Below, one piece after another: positions 48,748 to 57,563 of a stretch of 64,000 nt of DNA. Position 1 is the first letter of the stretch. Each line of letters opens with the position of its first letter. The position numbers and the translations under genes are program-made. This stretch comes from CAXMST01 sp038206985 (lineage in GTDB: Bacteria; Actinomycetota; Thermoleophilia; Solirubrobacterales; 70-9), in assembly GCA_038206985.1 (NCBI GenBank), contig JBBRAH010000001.1, positions 62,001 to 126,000 of the forward strand, given 5' to 3'. Under the pieces are notes generated by a model. It searched no databases and was not told the origin of the DNA. It worked only from the letters and a program-made list of their open reading frames with translations.

Positions 48748-50472
48748 GTGACCGAATCGACGACCGGACTCCGCCTTGCGCTCGCGCAGCTCAACCCGAC
48801 CGTTGGCGCGATCGACGACAATGCCGCCCTCGCTGCGAATTCGATCGTTTCCGCCCAGTCGGCAGGTGCCGCGCTCGTGGTGCTACCGGAATTGATACTC
48901 ACGGGCTACCCACCGGAGGACCTCCTGCTCAAGGGTCACTTCCTGGACGCGTGCGAGCGGGCATTGGGGGAGCTTGCCTCCTCCGTCGAGGGGATCGTCG
49001 CCCTCGTGGGCTGCCCGTTCCGGGACCCGCAGGGCGAGCTGCACAACGGTCTCGCGGTGCTCGCCGATGGAGCTGTCCAGACGGTCTACTCCAAGGTCCT
49101 GCTGCCCAACTACGGCGTCTTCGACGAGCGCCGCTACTTCAGCCCCGGCCCCGGCGCTCGACTCCTGGAGCTCGACGAGCAGCTGATCGGGCTGACGGTC
49201 TGCGAGGACGTCTGGCTACCGGGCCCTCCCACCTCGGATGAGGCCCAGGCTGGTGCGGCGCTGATCGTCAATGCCTCCGCCTCGCCCTACCACCGGGGCA
49301 AGGGCGCCATGCGCGAGCAGCTCGTGGCCGACCGGGCCCTCGAAAACGGTGTCGCGATGGCGCTCTGCAACATGGTCGGCGGCCAGGACGAGCTGGTCTT
49401 CGACGGCCATAGCGTGATCGTCGATGCGAGCGGGGAGACCATCGCCCGCGCCGCTCAATTCGAGTCCCAGTTGCTTATCGCCGATCTGCAGCTACCCGCG
49501 CGCGAGACGACCCCGCCGGCCGACCCGGACGCTGCGGCGATCGCGTGCTCCCTTACCACCACCTCCGCAGCCAATCCCGCCTCGCCGCTCCCGGAGAAGC
49601 CGCAGCCGCTGGCTTCCACTTTGCCCGATGTGGCCGAGGTCTATGCGGCGCTCACGCTCGGGCTCGCCGACTATGCGCGCAAGAACGGCTTTTGCCACGC
49701 GGTCATCGGCCTCTCCGGGGGCATCGACTCCGCCCTGGTCGCACTGCTCGCGGCCGACGCGCTCGGACCCGAACGGGTGAGTTGCGTGGTGATGCCTTCC
49801 CCCCACTCCAGCGACGCGACCCAGGCCGACGCGAGAGCGATCGCCGCCAACCTGGGCACCGACCTGATCGAGGTGCCGATCGCGCCGATGATGGCCGGCT
49901 ACGACGAGGCGCTGGCCGAGCCCTTCGCCGGCACTCAGACGGGCGTCGCCGAGGAAAACCTCCAGGCCCGGATCCGCGGCAACATCATCATGGCCCTCTC
50001 CAACAAGTTCGGCTGGCTGGCGCTGACCACGGGGAACAAGTCGGAGATGTCGGTGGGCTACGCCACCCTCTACGGCGACATGGCGGGCGGCTTCGCGGTG
50101 ATCAAGGACGTGCCGAAGATGCTCGTCTACGGGCTCACCCGCTTCCGCAACGAGCAGGAGGGCCGCGAGTTGGTCCCGTCCTCGGTGATCGAGCGGCCGC
50201 CCACCGCCGAGCTACGCCCCGACCAACTCGACAGCGACTCGCTGCCCGACTACTCGGTGCTCGACCGGGCGCTGGAGGAGTACGTCGAGGGCGACGGCGG
50301 TCGCGACTCGATGGTCGCCGCCGGGATCGACCCCGAGGTTGCCGAGCGGGTGATCTCGATGGTCGACCGGGCCGAGTACAAGCGCCGCCAGGCCCCGCCG
50401 GGCGTGAAGATCACGCCGAAGGCGTTCGGCCGCGACCGGCGCCTACCGATCACCAACCGCTTCGGCGGCTGA
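48748..50472 (+). CDS. nadE: Glutamine-dependent NAD+ synthetase
   Basis: A 574-residue two-domain enzyme that makes NAD+ from nicotinate adenine dinucleotide, ATP and glutamine. The N-terminal nitrilase-type glutaminase has its Glu in VVLPELILTGYPPEDLL, Lys in VYSKVLLPNYGVFDERRY and Cys in LTVCEDVWLPG. The C-terminal synthetase has the PP-loop VIGLSGGIDSALVALLAADA and KSEMSVGYATLYGDMAGGFA. GTG 48748 is chosen from the protein start; GATAAT lies six bases upstream, so it may be leaderless. Confidence 0.95.
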   Translation: MTESTTGLRLALAQLNPTVGAIDDNAALAANSIVSAQSAGAALVVLPELILTGYPPEDLLLKGHFLDACERALGELASSVEGIVALVGCPFRDPQGELHNGLAVLADGAVQTVYSKVLLPNYGVFDERRYFSPGPGARLLELDEQLIGLTVCEDVWLPGPPTSDEAQAGAALIVNASASPYHRGKGAMREQLVADRALENGVAMALCNMVGGQDELVFDGHSVIVDASGETIARAAQFESQLLIADLQLPARETTPPADPDAAAIACSLTTTSAANPASPLPEKPQPLASTLPDVAEVYAALTLGLADYARKNGFCHAVIGLSGGIDSALVALLAADALGPERVSCVVMPSPHSSDATQADARAIAANLGTDLIEVPIAPMMAGYDEALAEPFAGTQTGVAEENLQARIRGNIIMALSNKFGWLALTTGNKSEMSVGYATLYGDMAGGFAVIKDVPKMLVYGLTRFRNEQEGRELVPSSVIERPPTAELRPDQLDSDSLPDYSVLDRALEEYVEGDGGRDSMVAAGIDPEVAERVISMVDRAEYKRRQAPPGVKITPKAFGRDRRLPITNRFGG

Positions 50473-50495
50473 GCGGCCATGGGCGCTCCACAGGC

Positions 50496-50918
50496 TCAGC
50501 CCGGGGACTTGCCACCGGGCATGCCGGAGAGTGGCCGCACTGCGATCGTCACGCGCGAGAGCGCACAGAGCTTGCCCTCGTCGTTGCGCATCTCGACCTC
50601 CCAGACCCAGGAGGTCCGACCCCGATGCTTTGGTCTGGCCTCGGCGTGGACGGTGCCGCTGGAGACCGGGCGCAGGAACGAGGTGTCGTTGGACTGCCCG
50701 AACGCGCCGTTCTCGGGGCCGACGCTCTCGTAGGTGGCCCACGAGGTGACGGTCTCGGCAAGCGCGGCGTAGGCGCCGCCGTGCACGTTTCCGAAGGGCT
50801 GCAGCACGCTGTCGGTGACGGGCATCTCGGCCCGCGCCAGATCGTCGGCTACGCGCTCGAGGTCGCCGATTCCGAGGGCGGCGTTGAGTCCCGTCACGGC
50901 CGGCTCCGGCGCACTCAC
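50496..50918 (-). CDS. PaaI-type hotdog-fold thioesterase
   Basis: A 140-residue hotdog-fold acyl-CoA thioesterase. The segment PFGNVHGGAYAALAETVTSWA contains the HGG motif and catalytic Asp/Glu region of PaaI-like enzymes, and FLRPVSSGTVHAEARPKHRG is the second strand block. GTG 50918 overlaps the end of the transporter gene as GTGA, so the two are cotranslated; the longer frame upstream lies inside the transporter gene. Acyl substrate unknown. Confidence 0.9.
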   Translation of the reverse strand: MSAPEPAVTGLNAALGIGDLERVADDLARAEMPVTDSVLQPFGNVHGGAYAALAETVTSWATYESVGPENGAFGQSNDTSFLRPVSSGTVHAEARPKHRGRTSWVWEVEMRNDEGKLCALSRVTIAVRPLSGMPGGKSPG

Positions 50919-52951
50919 CGCTCGCTCCTCATACTGAGCCGCGCCAAGCCCGGGGCGATCAGGCAGCGGGTCAGCAGCAGGTCGGCGAGTAAACCGATCG
51001 AGAGGCCCACCGCAAGTTCCTTCGCCGGCAGCAAGGGGGATCCGATCCAGACACCGGCCACGATCACGCCGATCAGCGTCGCGGTGGCTGCCGGCCACAG
51101 GGTGAGGACGCTCGAGCGCGCGAGCGAGCCGGCGGCGGACCCGCCGAGCGTGAGCTCCTCGCGCAGCGCCGTAGCCGTCTGGGCGCCGCGGGCGAGCCCC
51201 AGCGCCAAAAGTACCGCGCCAGTGAGCACATAGGTCTGGAGGTGAGGCGCACCCGCGGGCGCGTAGTCGAGGGTCTCGGCGAGGCGCCCGTCACTGAAGA
51301 TGTAGACGACCGCGGCGAGGCCGACGAGCGGGCCGACCGCCGAGCTGAGCGCGAGCAACGGGCCGAAAGCCGAGCGGAACAGCAGGCTCCACAGAGCGGC
51401 CGTGCCGAGCAGAGCGACGATCGCCACCAGGGGCAGGTCGTTGCCCAGACCCACTGCCGTGTCGCGGAGCTCCGCGGCCGGGCCCGTGATCCGCCGTGCC
51501 GTCGGCGCGGGCACATCGGCGATCGCGGCGATCGCGTCCTGGGCGGCCAGCGATTGCGGTCGGGCCGTCGGCGCGGCACCGAAGTAGGCGAACGGGCCCG
51601 CGGGCCGGGCCAGATCCACGAGCCCGATGTGATCCAGACGCGAGATCGAGTCCCGGTAGAGGGTCAGGGTCGGGGCCTCGGGCTCTCCGTCAGTGATCAC
51701 GATCAGCGGACCGGAGGAGCCCGGGCCGAAGGCACCCGCGATCTCCGCGTCGGCAATGGCTGCCTGCTGCTCGGCGGGGAGCTCACCGGCGCTCAGCCCG
51801 ACGGCCTCGGAATCGGTGAGCGAGAGCGCGACGAGGACAACGGCAGCCAGCGGCACCACGACGATGGCAGCGCGCCCCCGGCGCCGGGCGAAGGCGAGGA
51901 TGGCCCGGAACGAGCGGGGGCCGCCCTCGGGGCGACTGTCGGCGGGGACGAGCGGCAGGGCCTCCCCCACCTCCTGCTCCGCGCGCAGCGACAGCGCAGC
52001 ACCGATCGGCAGCAACGCGGCCGCCGGCGCCAGCACAGCCGCCAGCGCAACGGCAACTCCGATCGAGTGGACGAAGTCAACGGGGACGAAGAGCAACGCG
52101 ACTCCGATCAGGACCGCCGAGACGATCCCGATGGCGGTGCCCTTGAGAACCGTGTGCAGCGAGTACTCGAGCGCCTCGGGACCGGCGCCCAGCGTCGCCG
52201 ACTCCTCCCGGTAGCGGTAGGCCAGCACGGCTGCCACCTCGACCGCCGAGACGACCGCGACGAAGGCGGCCGCCACGACGGCGATCGCCTGCAGTTCAGC
52301 GAACTCGCCGAGCAGCCCCAGTGCCGATACCGAGAGAGCGGTGGCCAACCCAGCGGCGAGCAGGGTCGCGAGTCCAAGCCGGAAGCCCAGCGACCCGGCG
52401 AGTACGAGCAGGAGCAGCGGCAAGGCCCCCAGCGTGAGCATGGGCGCATCGTCGAGGGCGGTATCACGGGCCCCCGTACCGGTGGCCTGCATGCCTCCGA
52501 GCAGCACCTGCAGCGGGCCCGGGTCCAGCCGTCCCTGGAGCCCCTCGGCGACTGAGTCACTCAGCTCGGCGCCGGCGTCCGTCGGCAGGTGGACCGCGAC
52601 GGTGGTAGTCAGGCCATCGTCGGATACGGGACCCTCCAGCGCCGCCTCGACCCCTCTGATCGACTTGACCTGTTCGACCAGCGTGTCCAGGGCGACGTCG
52701 TTCGCGGCCGACGAGAGCGGCTCGGCGCCGGAGACGACGAGGATGAAAGCGGGTTCGGGGTCAAAGCCGAGCTCGGCACCGAGCTCGGCCGCAGCGAGCT
52801 CGGACTGCGAGTCGGTGAGGCTCCCACCGCCGAGGCTGAGGCGGTCCGGAACGCCCAGCCCGTACAGCCCGAGTGCTAGCGTCGCCAGCACGCAGAACCC
52901 CAGCAGGGGCCGCGGGGCCTGGGTACAGAGTCGCGCGATGCGGGCGGTCAT
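50915..52951 (-). CDS. MMPL-family RND transporter
   Basis: A 678-residue membrane transporter with two halves of about six helices each, the MMPL/RND layout. The first large extracytoplasmic loop is at about 35-160 and the second at about 385-500. MMPL proteins export lipids and lipid-like compounds in actinomycetes. Charged residues typical of the proton relay in segments four and ten were not assigned by eye. The thioesterase gene overlaps its end, which suggests a lipid substrate whose acyl-CoA precursor the thioesterase may release. ATG 52951 follows TATGTT by about nine bases. Confidence 0.9.
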   Translation of the reverse strand: MTARIARLCTQAPRPLLGFCVLATLALGLYGLGVPDRLSLGGGSLTDSQSELAAAELGAELGFDPEPAFILVVSGAEPLSSAANDVALDTLVEQVKSIRGVEAALEGPVSDDGLTTTVAVHLPTDAGAELSDSVAEGLQGRLDPGPLQVLLGGMQATGTGARDTALDDAPMLTLGALPLLLLVLAGSLGFRLGLATLLAAGLATALSVSALGLLGEFAELQAIAVVAAAFVAVVSAVEVAAVLAYRYREESATLGAGPEALEYSLHTVLKGTAIGIVSAVLIGVALLFVPVDFVHSIGVAVALAAVLAPAAALLPIGAALSLRAEQEVGEALPLVPADSRPEGGPRSFRAILAFARRRGRAAIVVVPLAAVVLVALSLTDSEAVGLSAGELPAEQQAAIADAEIAGAFGPGSSGPLIVITDGEPEAPTLTLYRDSISRLDHIGLVDLARPAGPFAYFGAAPTARPQSLAAQDAIAAIADVPAPTARRITGPAAELRDTAVGLGNDLPLVAIVALLGTAALWSLLFRSAFGPLLALSSAVGPLVGLAAVVYIFSDGRLAETLDYAPAGAPHLQTYVLTGAVLLALGLARGAQTATALREELTLGGSAAGSLARSSVLTLWPAATATLIGVIVAGVWIGSPLLPAKELAVGLSIGLLADLLLTRCLIAPGLARLSMRSER

Positions 52952-52997
52952 GGAGAGCGCAACATACCCACCAGCGCAGCTTTCGGCTGCAAATGCG

Positions 52998-53003
52998 TAG
53001 GCT
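52998..53003 (+). promoter_or_regulatory. Leaderless-type -10 box (TAGGCT)
   Basis: TAGGCT ends nine bases before ATG 53013 of the HTH-TM-RskA-like gene. Confidence 0.35.
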
Positions 53004-53012
53004 TTGGGACAG

Positions 53013-54116
53013 ATGGCACTAAAACAGGATGAGAGAGCATTGATCCAGCTCGTCTGCGAACGCGGACAGAGCTACTCCGACATCGCCGATCTGCTCGGCA
53101 TCTCGGAGAAGCAGGTGCGGGACAAGGCGCGCTCTGCCCTGACCGAGTTGGGCGGCGCCGATCCCGACAAGGACGTCGGCCTCACCGACTACCTGCTCGG
53201 CCAGGCAGATCCGATCGGGCGTGCGGACGCCGTCCGCTTTCTGCAACAGGATCCACCGACCCGCGACCTCGCAGAGGAGATCTCGACCAGGATCCAGGCC
53301 CTGGCACCGGCGGCCGAGCTGCCCACTCTTCCGACGCCCAAGGGAGTCCGGCGCAAGGCCGCCAGCCCCTCGCCCACCGAGGCCGCGACCGAACGTACTC
53401 CGGCTGCCGACACGGCGGTCGGCGCGACGGCCTCTACCGGCGATCCGTCGGTCGGTCGGTCGCCGAACCAGACCCGGCTGATCGCCGGGCTCGCGGCCGG
53501 TGCGGTGATCCTGCTCTTTGTCGTTCTCGGCGTGGCCGGCGTCTTCTCCAGCGATGACCCCGCCTCGGGCTCCGCCTCGGCGGATTCCACGAACCCCCTC
53601 GATGATCCCCTGCGCGATACCACCCCCGTCTCGCTCAAGGCGGTCGACGGCAGCGGGGTCGCCGGAGACGCCAACTTCGGCCTCACCCAGGACACGCTGT
53701 TCGTGGACCTCAGCCTCAGCGGCCTCGACCCCAAGCTCGCCGAGGGCGAGGTGTACCTGATGTGGCTGATGCTTGCGGATGAAGCCGGCTACCCGATCCC
53801 CATCCCGATCCAGCCGGACGACAACGGCAATTTCAACGACACGATCCCGATCGCCGCGCCCGTGGCGCTCGCGGTCGCGGGATCGGCGCAGACCGTGGTC
53901 ATCTCGCGCAGCGAGATCGGCCCGCTGACCAAGGCGGTCGAGGCGGCCAGCACTGGTCAGAACCCGCAGCTCGTCGTGCCCTTCTCCGGGGAGACGCTCG
54001 CCAGCGGCAAGATCCCGCTCGCCGATGACACCTCCTCCGGCTCCAACACCGCCCCGGACCCGGGGTCCGGTACAACCACGACGCCGGACTCCGGCGCGGG
54101 CGGAGACGGCGGCTGA
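53013..54116 (+). CDS. Membrane protein with a cytoplasmic sigma-region-4-like HTH and an anti-sigma-like outer domain
   Basis: A 367-residue fusion. Residues 1-45 look like a sigma-factor region-4 helix-turn-helix (ALIQLVCERGQSYSDIADLL, GISEKQVRDKARSAL). A Pro/Thr/Ala-rich linker follows, then one membrane helix (about 155-175, LIAGLAAGAVILLFVVLGVAGV) and an extracytoplasmic domain with an anti-sigma-K-factor RskA-like strand pattern (LSLSGLDPKLAEGEVYLMWL, QTVVISRSEIGPLTKAVEA). It may sense outside conditions and act on DNA or on RNA polymerase. Target is unknown. The combination is unusual because RskA-type anti-sigma factors normally carry a zinc-finger-like sigma-binding domain inside. 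Confidence 0.72.
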   Translation: MALKQDERALIQLVCERGQSYSDIADLLGISEKQVRDKARSALTELGGADPDKDVGLTDYLLGQADPIGRADAVRFLQQDPPTRDLAEEISTRIQALAPAAELPTLPTPKGVRRKAASPSPTEAATERTPAADTAVGATASTGDPSVGRSPNQTRLIAGLAAGAVILLFVVLGVAGVFSSDDPASGSASADSTNPLDDPLRDTTPVSLKAVDGSGVAGDANFGLTQDTLFVDLSLSGLDPKLAEGEVYLMWLMLADEAGYPIPIPIQPDDNGNFNDTIPIAAPVALAVAGSAQTVVISRSEIGPLTKAVEAASTGQNPQLVVPFSGETLASGKIPLADDTSSGSNTAPDPGSGTTTTPDSGAGGDGG

Positions 54117-54130
54117 TCCGCCCCGCCCGA

Positions 54131-55765
54131 TCAGGCAGGCAGCAGCTTGCCCGGGTTCATCACGCCGTTTGGATCGAGCCGATCCTTGATTGCCCGCAGC
54201 GCCTCGATCCCGAGCTCGCCGATCTCGGCCCGCATGTAGGGGGCGTGATCGGTCCCGACCGCGTGGTGGTGGGTGATCGTGCCCCTGCTCGCCACGATTG
54301 CTTCACAGGCCGCGCCCTTGACGGCGCGCCACTGCTCGATCTCGGCGCCCGGGCGGCGGGCCGAGATGAAGGTGAAGTACAGGGAGGCTCCATCCCGGTA
54401 GATGTGGGAGACGTGACAGATCACGATCCCGGGCGCACCCTGGGCGGCCATCGCGCCCTTCAGCGCTTTCTGCACGGCGCCGTAGAGCCCGCCGAGCCCC
54501 GCGTAGGTGTGCGCGGTCTCGAGCGTCTCGACCATCGCGCCCTCGTCCATCAGGAGATCGCGCAGGTAGGGGCCCTCGAAGCGACCGTGCTCCCAGCTTT
54601 CACCGGCGCTGCGACCGAGGCTGACGGCGCCACCGGCACGCAGCAGAGCCGCTGAGAGCTCGCGTCGCCGCGCCACCGACTCGCCGCTGCCCTCCCAGCC
54701 CGCGATGATCATGCAACCGCCGCGGCGGCGGCGCAGCGCCAGATAGCGGTCCAGGACGCTGCGCTTGAGGCCGTCGAGCCCCGAGAGCGCCAGCGAGACG
54801 CGTGTCTCCTCCTCATCGGAGAGCCGGAAGACGTCGGGCTGACGGTCGGCCTGGGCGAGCGCCCGGGCGATCTCCACCCCCTGCTCGAAACCGACGGCGA
54901 ACCAGGCCTCGTAGCGGCGCACCGCCGGCAGCGGCCGGATCCGCACCTCGACCTCGGTGATCACACCCAGCGTCCCCTCAGAGCCGATGATCAGTTCGCG
55001 CAGTGCGGGACCGGCGGCCGTGTGCGGAGTCTCGAGCGTGCGGATCTCGCCGACCGGGGTCTGCATGACGACTGAGGTGACGAGCTCGTCGAAGCGACCG
55101 TAACCGCTGGAAGCCTGCCCGGCCGAACGGGTCGCCGCGAAACCGCCGATCGTGGCGTAGGGAAAGGACTGGGGAAAGTGCCCGAGCGTGTAGCCCTGCT
55201 GATTGAGTGCCTCTTCGGCCTCCGGCCCCCGCAGCCCGGCCCCGAGCCGCGCGGTCAGCGAGCGCTCATCCACCTCGCAATCGCGCAGCGAGGTCAGGTC
55301 GAGCGCCACGAGCCGGTCGAAGGAGCCCCGCTCGGGCTCGACCCCGCCGACGACGCTCGTGCCGCCGCCGAAAGGCACCACGGCGATGTGCTCGGCGCTG
55401 CAGGCGCTCAGCGTGGCCGCGACCTCGGCCGGGCCGGCCGGAGCCAGCACGGCGTCCGGCGCGGCGGTGGGGGCACCGCCGCGCATGCGCACGAGGTCCG
55501 GGTAGCTCTTCCCAGCGGCATGCCGGACACGATCCTCGGCCTCGATGCTCACCGCCCCCTCCCCACCGGCGGCGTCGAACACGCGGGCGGGGATCGCCTG
55601 CGGCTCGGGCAGCTCCACATCTCCCAGCCCGACCCGCTCGGCCGGCTGCAGCTCGCCGAGTTCGGCCTCCAGCAGGGCACGGGCGCCGCCGGGAAGCTCG
55701 CCGCGCGGGCTCGTGCGCCCCCAGCCCCACCAGACGCTGTCGCGGCGCAACAGCTCGCGGCCCAT
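54131..55765 (-). CDS. FAD-binding oxidase, alkyldihydroxyacetonephosphate synthase-like
   Basis: A 544-residue flavoprotein of the FAD-linked oxidase family (FAD_binding_4 then FAD-oxidase_C). Residues around 120-150 (VPFGGGTSVVGGVEP) are the FAD-binding PP-loop, YGRFDELVTSVVMQTPVGEI and GSEGTLGVITEVEVRIRP are the second contact. The C-terminal THHHAVGTDHAPYMRAEIG segment, with its three histidines, is characteristic of alkyl-DHAP synthases that make ether lipids. Bacterial homologues may have other roles. ATG 55765 shares one base with the stop of the SRPBCC gene. Confidence 0.85.
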   Translation of the reverse strand: MGRELLRRDSVWWGWGRTSPRGELPGGARALLEAELGELQPAERVGLGDVELPEPQAIPARVFDAAGGEGAVSIEAEDRVRHAAGKSYPDLVRMRGGAPTAAPDAVLAPAGPAEVAATLSACSAEHIAVVPFGGGTSVVGGVEPERGSFDRLVALDLTSLRDCEVDERSLTARLGAGLRGPEAEEALNQQGYTLGHFPQSFPYATIGGFAATRSAGQASSGYGRFDELVTSVVMQTPVGEIRTLETPHTAAGPALRELIIGSEGTLGVITEVEVRIRPLPAVRRYEAWFAVGFEQGVEIARALAQADRQPDVFRLSDEEETRVSLALSGLDGLKRSVLDRYLALRRRRGGCMIIAGWEGSGESVARRRELSAALLRAGGAVSLGRSAGESWEHGRFEGPYLRDLLMDEGAMVETLETAHTYAGLGGLYGAVQKALKGAMAAQGAPGIVICHVSHIYRDGASLYFTFISARRPGAEIEQWRAVKGAACEAIVASRGTITHHHAVGTDHAPYMRAEIGELGIEALRAIKDRLDPNGVMNPGKLLPA

Positions 55766-56241
55766 TAGTCCTGAATCCCCTCGTGGGAGCGCACAAGGGC
55801 GCGCTCGATGCCATCCAGGGCCTCGTCGAGCGAGCGCTTGGTCGCGCGTGACATCATCGGGGCACCGAGGCGTGACATGCCGCGCAGATGACGCCGTCCC
55901 TCGAGCGTGACTTTCGTGCCATCCCCGTCGGGCGCAAGCCGGACCTCGAGCTCGGAACCGCGCAGAAACTTCTCGAACGGAGTGCCCTCGATCTGCTGCT
56001 CCCAGACCAGGCGCTGATCACGAGTGGACTCGGTCGTGCGCCAGTCGGCGCGGACCGGAGACCCCTTCTGCGTCTGGAAGACCTGGGTGAAGCGGCTGCC
56101 CCGGGCGCCGGGCTCACCCTCGACCGACTCGACCCGCACCGTCTCCGCCCACCAGCGAGGCAGATTGTGAGGATCGGCGAGCAGGCGCCAGGCCGCCGCC
56201 GGCGGGACCGGCAGGCTGCGTGATCGCGAGACCTTGGGCAT
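55765..56241 (-). CDS. SRPBCC (START-like) family protein
   Basis: A 158-residue protein with the SRPBCC/polyketide-cyclase-like fold: RSRSLPVPPAAAWRLLADP and NLPRWWAETVRVESVEGEPG at the start, then alternating strands and the C-terminal helix AMRATKRSLDEALDGIERAL-like segment. Such domains bind hydrophobic ligands. It is cotranscribed with the ether-lipid-synthase-like gene downstream (one-base overlap), which suggests a lipid ligand, as inference. Confidence 0.82.
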   Translation of the reverse strand: MPKVSRSRSLPVPPAAAWRLLADPHNLPRWWAETVRVESVEGEPGARGSRFTQVFQTQKGSPVRADWRTTESTRDQRLVWEQQIEGTPFEKFLRGSELEVRLAPDGDGTKVTLEGRRHLRGMSRLGAPMMSRATKRSLDEALDGIERALVRSHEGIQD

Positions 56242-56274
56242 CGGGGGATTGTGGCGGGCGGGCGCCTCGCCGGG

Positions 56275-57069
56275 CTAGCCGCGCAGGCGTCGCAGGTCCC
56301 GGACCAGCAGCAGGTGCTTGAGCTGGGTGCAGGTCGCGGCCAGCGTCTCGAGACTCTCCAGCGCCTCTTCGCGCCGGGCCGGGCTGCGCGAGCGCAGCGA
56401 AGGGCCGAGGATCTGCTCCAGAAGGGTGGATTCCCGGTCGGCCGCGGTCCGGAACACACGCAGGTTGCGGCCGTGGACCCCGAACCGGGCGAGCTCCGTG
56501 GCGGCCCTGACGATCTCCTGATCGGTCTCGTCGAAGCTCGTGTTGCCGCCCTCGCGCTGCGGGGTCACCACGCCATACTCCTCCAGTTCGCGGATCAGCT
56601 CCGCGGTCGCACCAGTCTGCTCGACCAACTCGTCGTGGGAGATCCGCTCGCCGGATTCCTCCAGGCCCATCGCGCGGCGCTTGCTGCTGCCGTTCCCGCG
56701 GTCGCTGGCGCCGGCGATCTTGCCGGCAGCAAGCTCCTGGCGAATCACCTTGAGCGGCAGGAACTCGTCCCGCTGCATGCGCAGGATCGCCCGCAGTTGC
56801 TCGACGTCCGCCTGGCTGTAGAGCCGGTATCCGCCGCGCGTGCGCCGCGGGGCGAGCAGCTTCTGGTCCTCCAGGTAGCGGATCTTCGAGATCGAGATAT
56901 CGTCGAACTCCTGGCGCAGGATCTTGCAGACGGCGCCGATCGTCAGTGCCTTGCGGGGCCGCGAGGGTGAGTCCCCGGCGGGCCGCCCGGAAGCGCTCTG
57001 GCCGGCCCCTCCGCCGGCTACAGGACCGCTGTGACCGGGACGTGACTGCACGCTGCCCTCACCCGCCAT
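56275..57069 (-). CDS. ftsR: MerR-family regulator FtsR
   Basis: A 264-residue MerR-type regulator. After a Gly/Ser-rich N-terminus, the winged helix runs from ALTIGAVCKILRQEFDDISI through SKIRYLEDQKLLAPRRTRGG to YRLYSQADVEQLRAILRMQR (about residues 42-100). A second helical part (about 140-264) follows. It is next to a FHA protein of the GarA type, as in the conserved actinobacterial garA-ftsR pair (Rv1827-Rv1828 in M. tuberculosis), where FtsR activates ftsZ. ATG 57069 starts five bases after the FHA stop; the frame is open to 57120. Confidence 0.9.
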   Translation of the reverse strand: MAGEGSVQSRPGHSGPVAGGGAGQSASGRPAGDSPSRPRKALTIGAVCKILRQEFDDISISKIRYLEDQKLLAPRRTRGGYRLYSQADVEQLRAILRMQRDEFLPLKVIRQELAAGKIAGASDRGNGSSKRRAMGLEESGERISHDELVEQTGATAELIRELEEYGVVTPQREGGNTSFDETDQEIVRAATELARFGVHGRNLRVFRTAADRESTLLEQILGPSLRSRSPARREEALESLETLAATCTQLKHLLLVRDLRRLRG

Positions 57070-57073
57070 CAGC

Positions 57074-57544
57074 TCAGCGCTCCAGATAGGAGAGACGGAA
57101 CTTCCCGACCTGGATCTCATCCCCGTCGGCCAGCAGATGCGATTCGATGCGTTTGCGGTTCACGTAGGTCCCGTTGAGCGAACCGAGGTCGTCGATATAC
57201 AGCCCCTCGCGGCGCCGCACGAGCAGCGCGTGGTTGCGGGACACGGTCACGTCGTCGAGAAAGATCGGGGCGTCCGGGGTGCGACCGATGCTCATCCGCT
57301 CCTCGTCGAGGGAGAAGCTCTCGCCCGAGCGCCCGCCGCCGGCGCGGATGACCAGCGCGGCTCCCTCGGCCTCGACCATCTCCTCGATGTCGACACGTTC
57401 GAAGTCGCCGGTGTCATCCAGCTTGTAGGTCAGCGTCGTCGGCTCGTCCTTGCCCTCCGGGCGCCCGAGATAGGCACCGCACTTCTGGCAGTAGTTGGCA
57501 CCCTCGGGGTTTACGAACCCACACTCGTGGCAGTGCAACGCCAT
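57074..57544 (-). CDS. FHA-domain protein with zinc ribbon, GarA-like
   Basis: A 156-residue protein with an N-terminal zinc ribbon (CHECGFVNPEGANYCQKCG, four cysteines), a linker with Thr-Thr (EPTTLTYKLDD) that fits the phospho-threonine site of GarA, and a C-terminal FHA domain (RMSIGRTPDAPIFLDDVTVS, RNHALLV, IDDLGSLNGTYVNRKRI). GarA/OdhI proteins switch between inhibiting 2-oxoglutarate metabolism and self-binding after Ser/Thr kinase phosphorylation. The zinc ribbon is an addition to the mycobacterial form. ATG 57544 is chosen by homology and because the longer frame overlaps the upstream gene's end. Confidence 0.88.
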   Translation of the reverse strand: MALHCHECGFVNPEGANYCQKCGAYLGRPEGKDEPTTLTYKLDDTGDFERVDIEEMVEAEGAALVIRAGGGRSGESFSLDEERMSIGRTPDAPIFLDDVTVSRNHALLVRRREGLYIDDLGSLNGTYVNRKRIESHLLADGDEIQVGKFRLSYLER

Positions 57545-57563
57545 CGAAATCGGCGGCGGCCGC

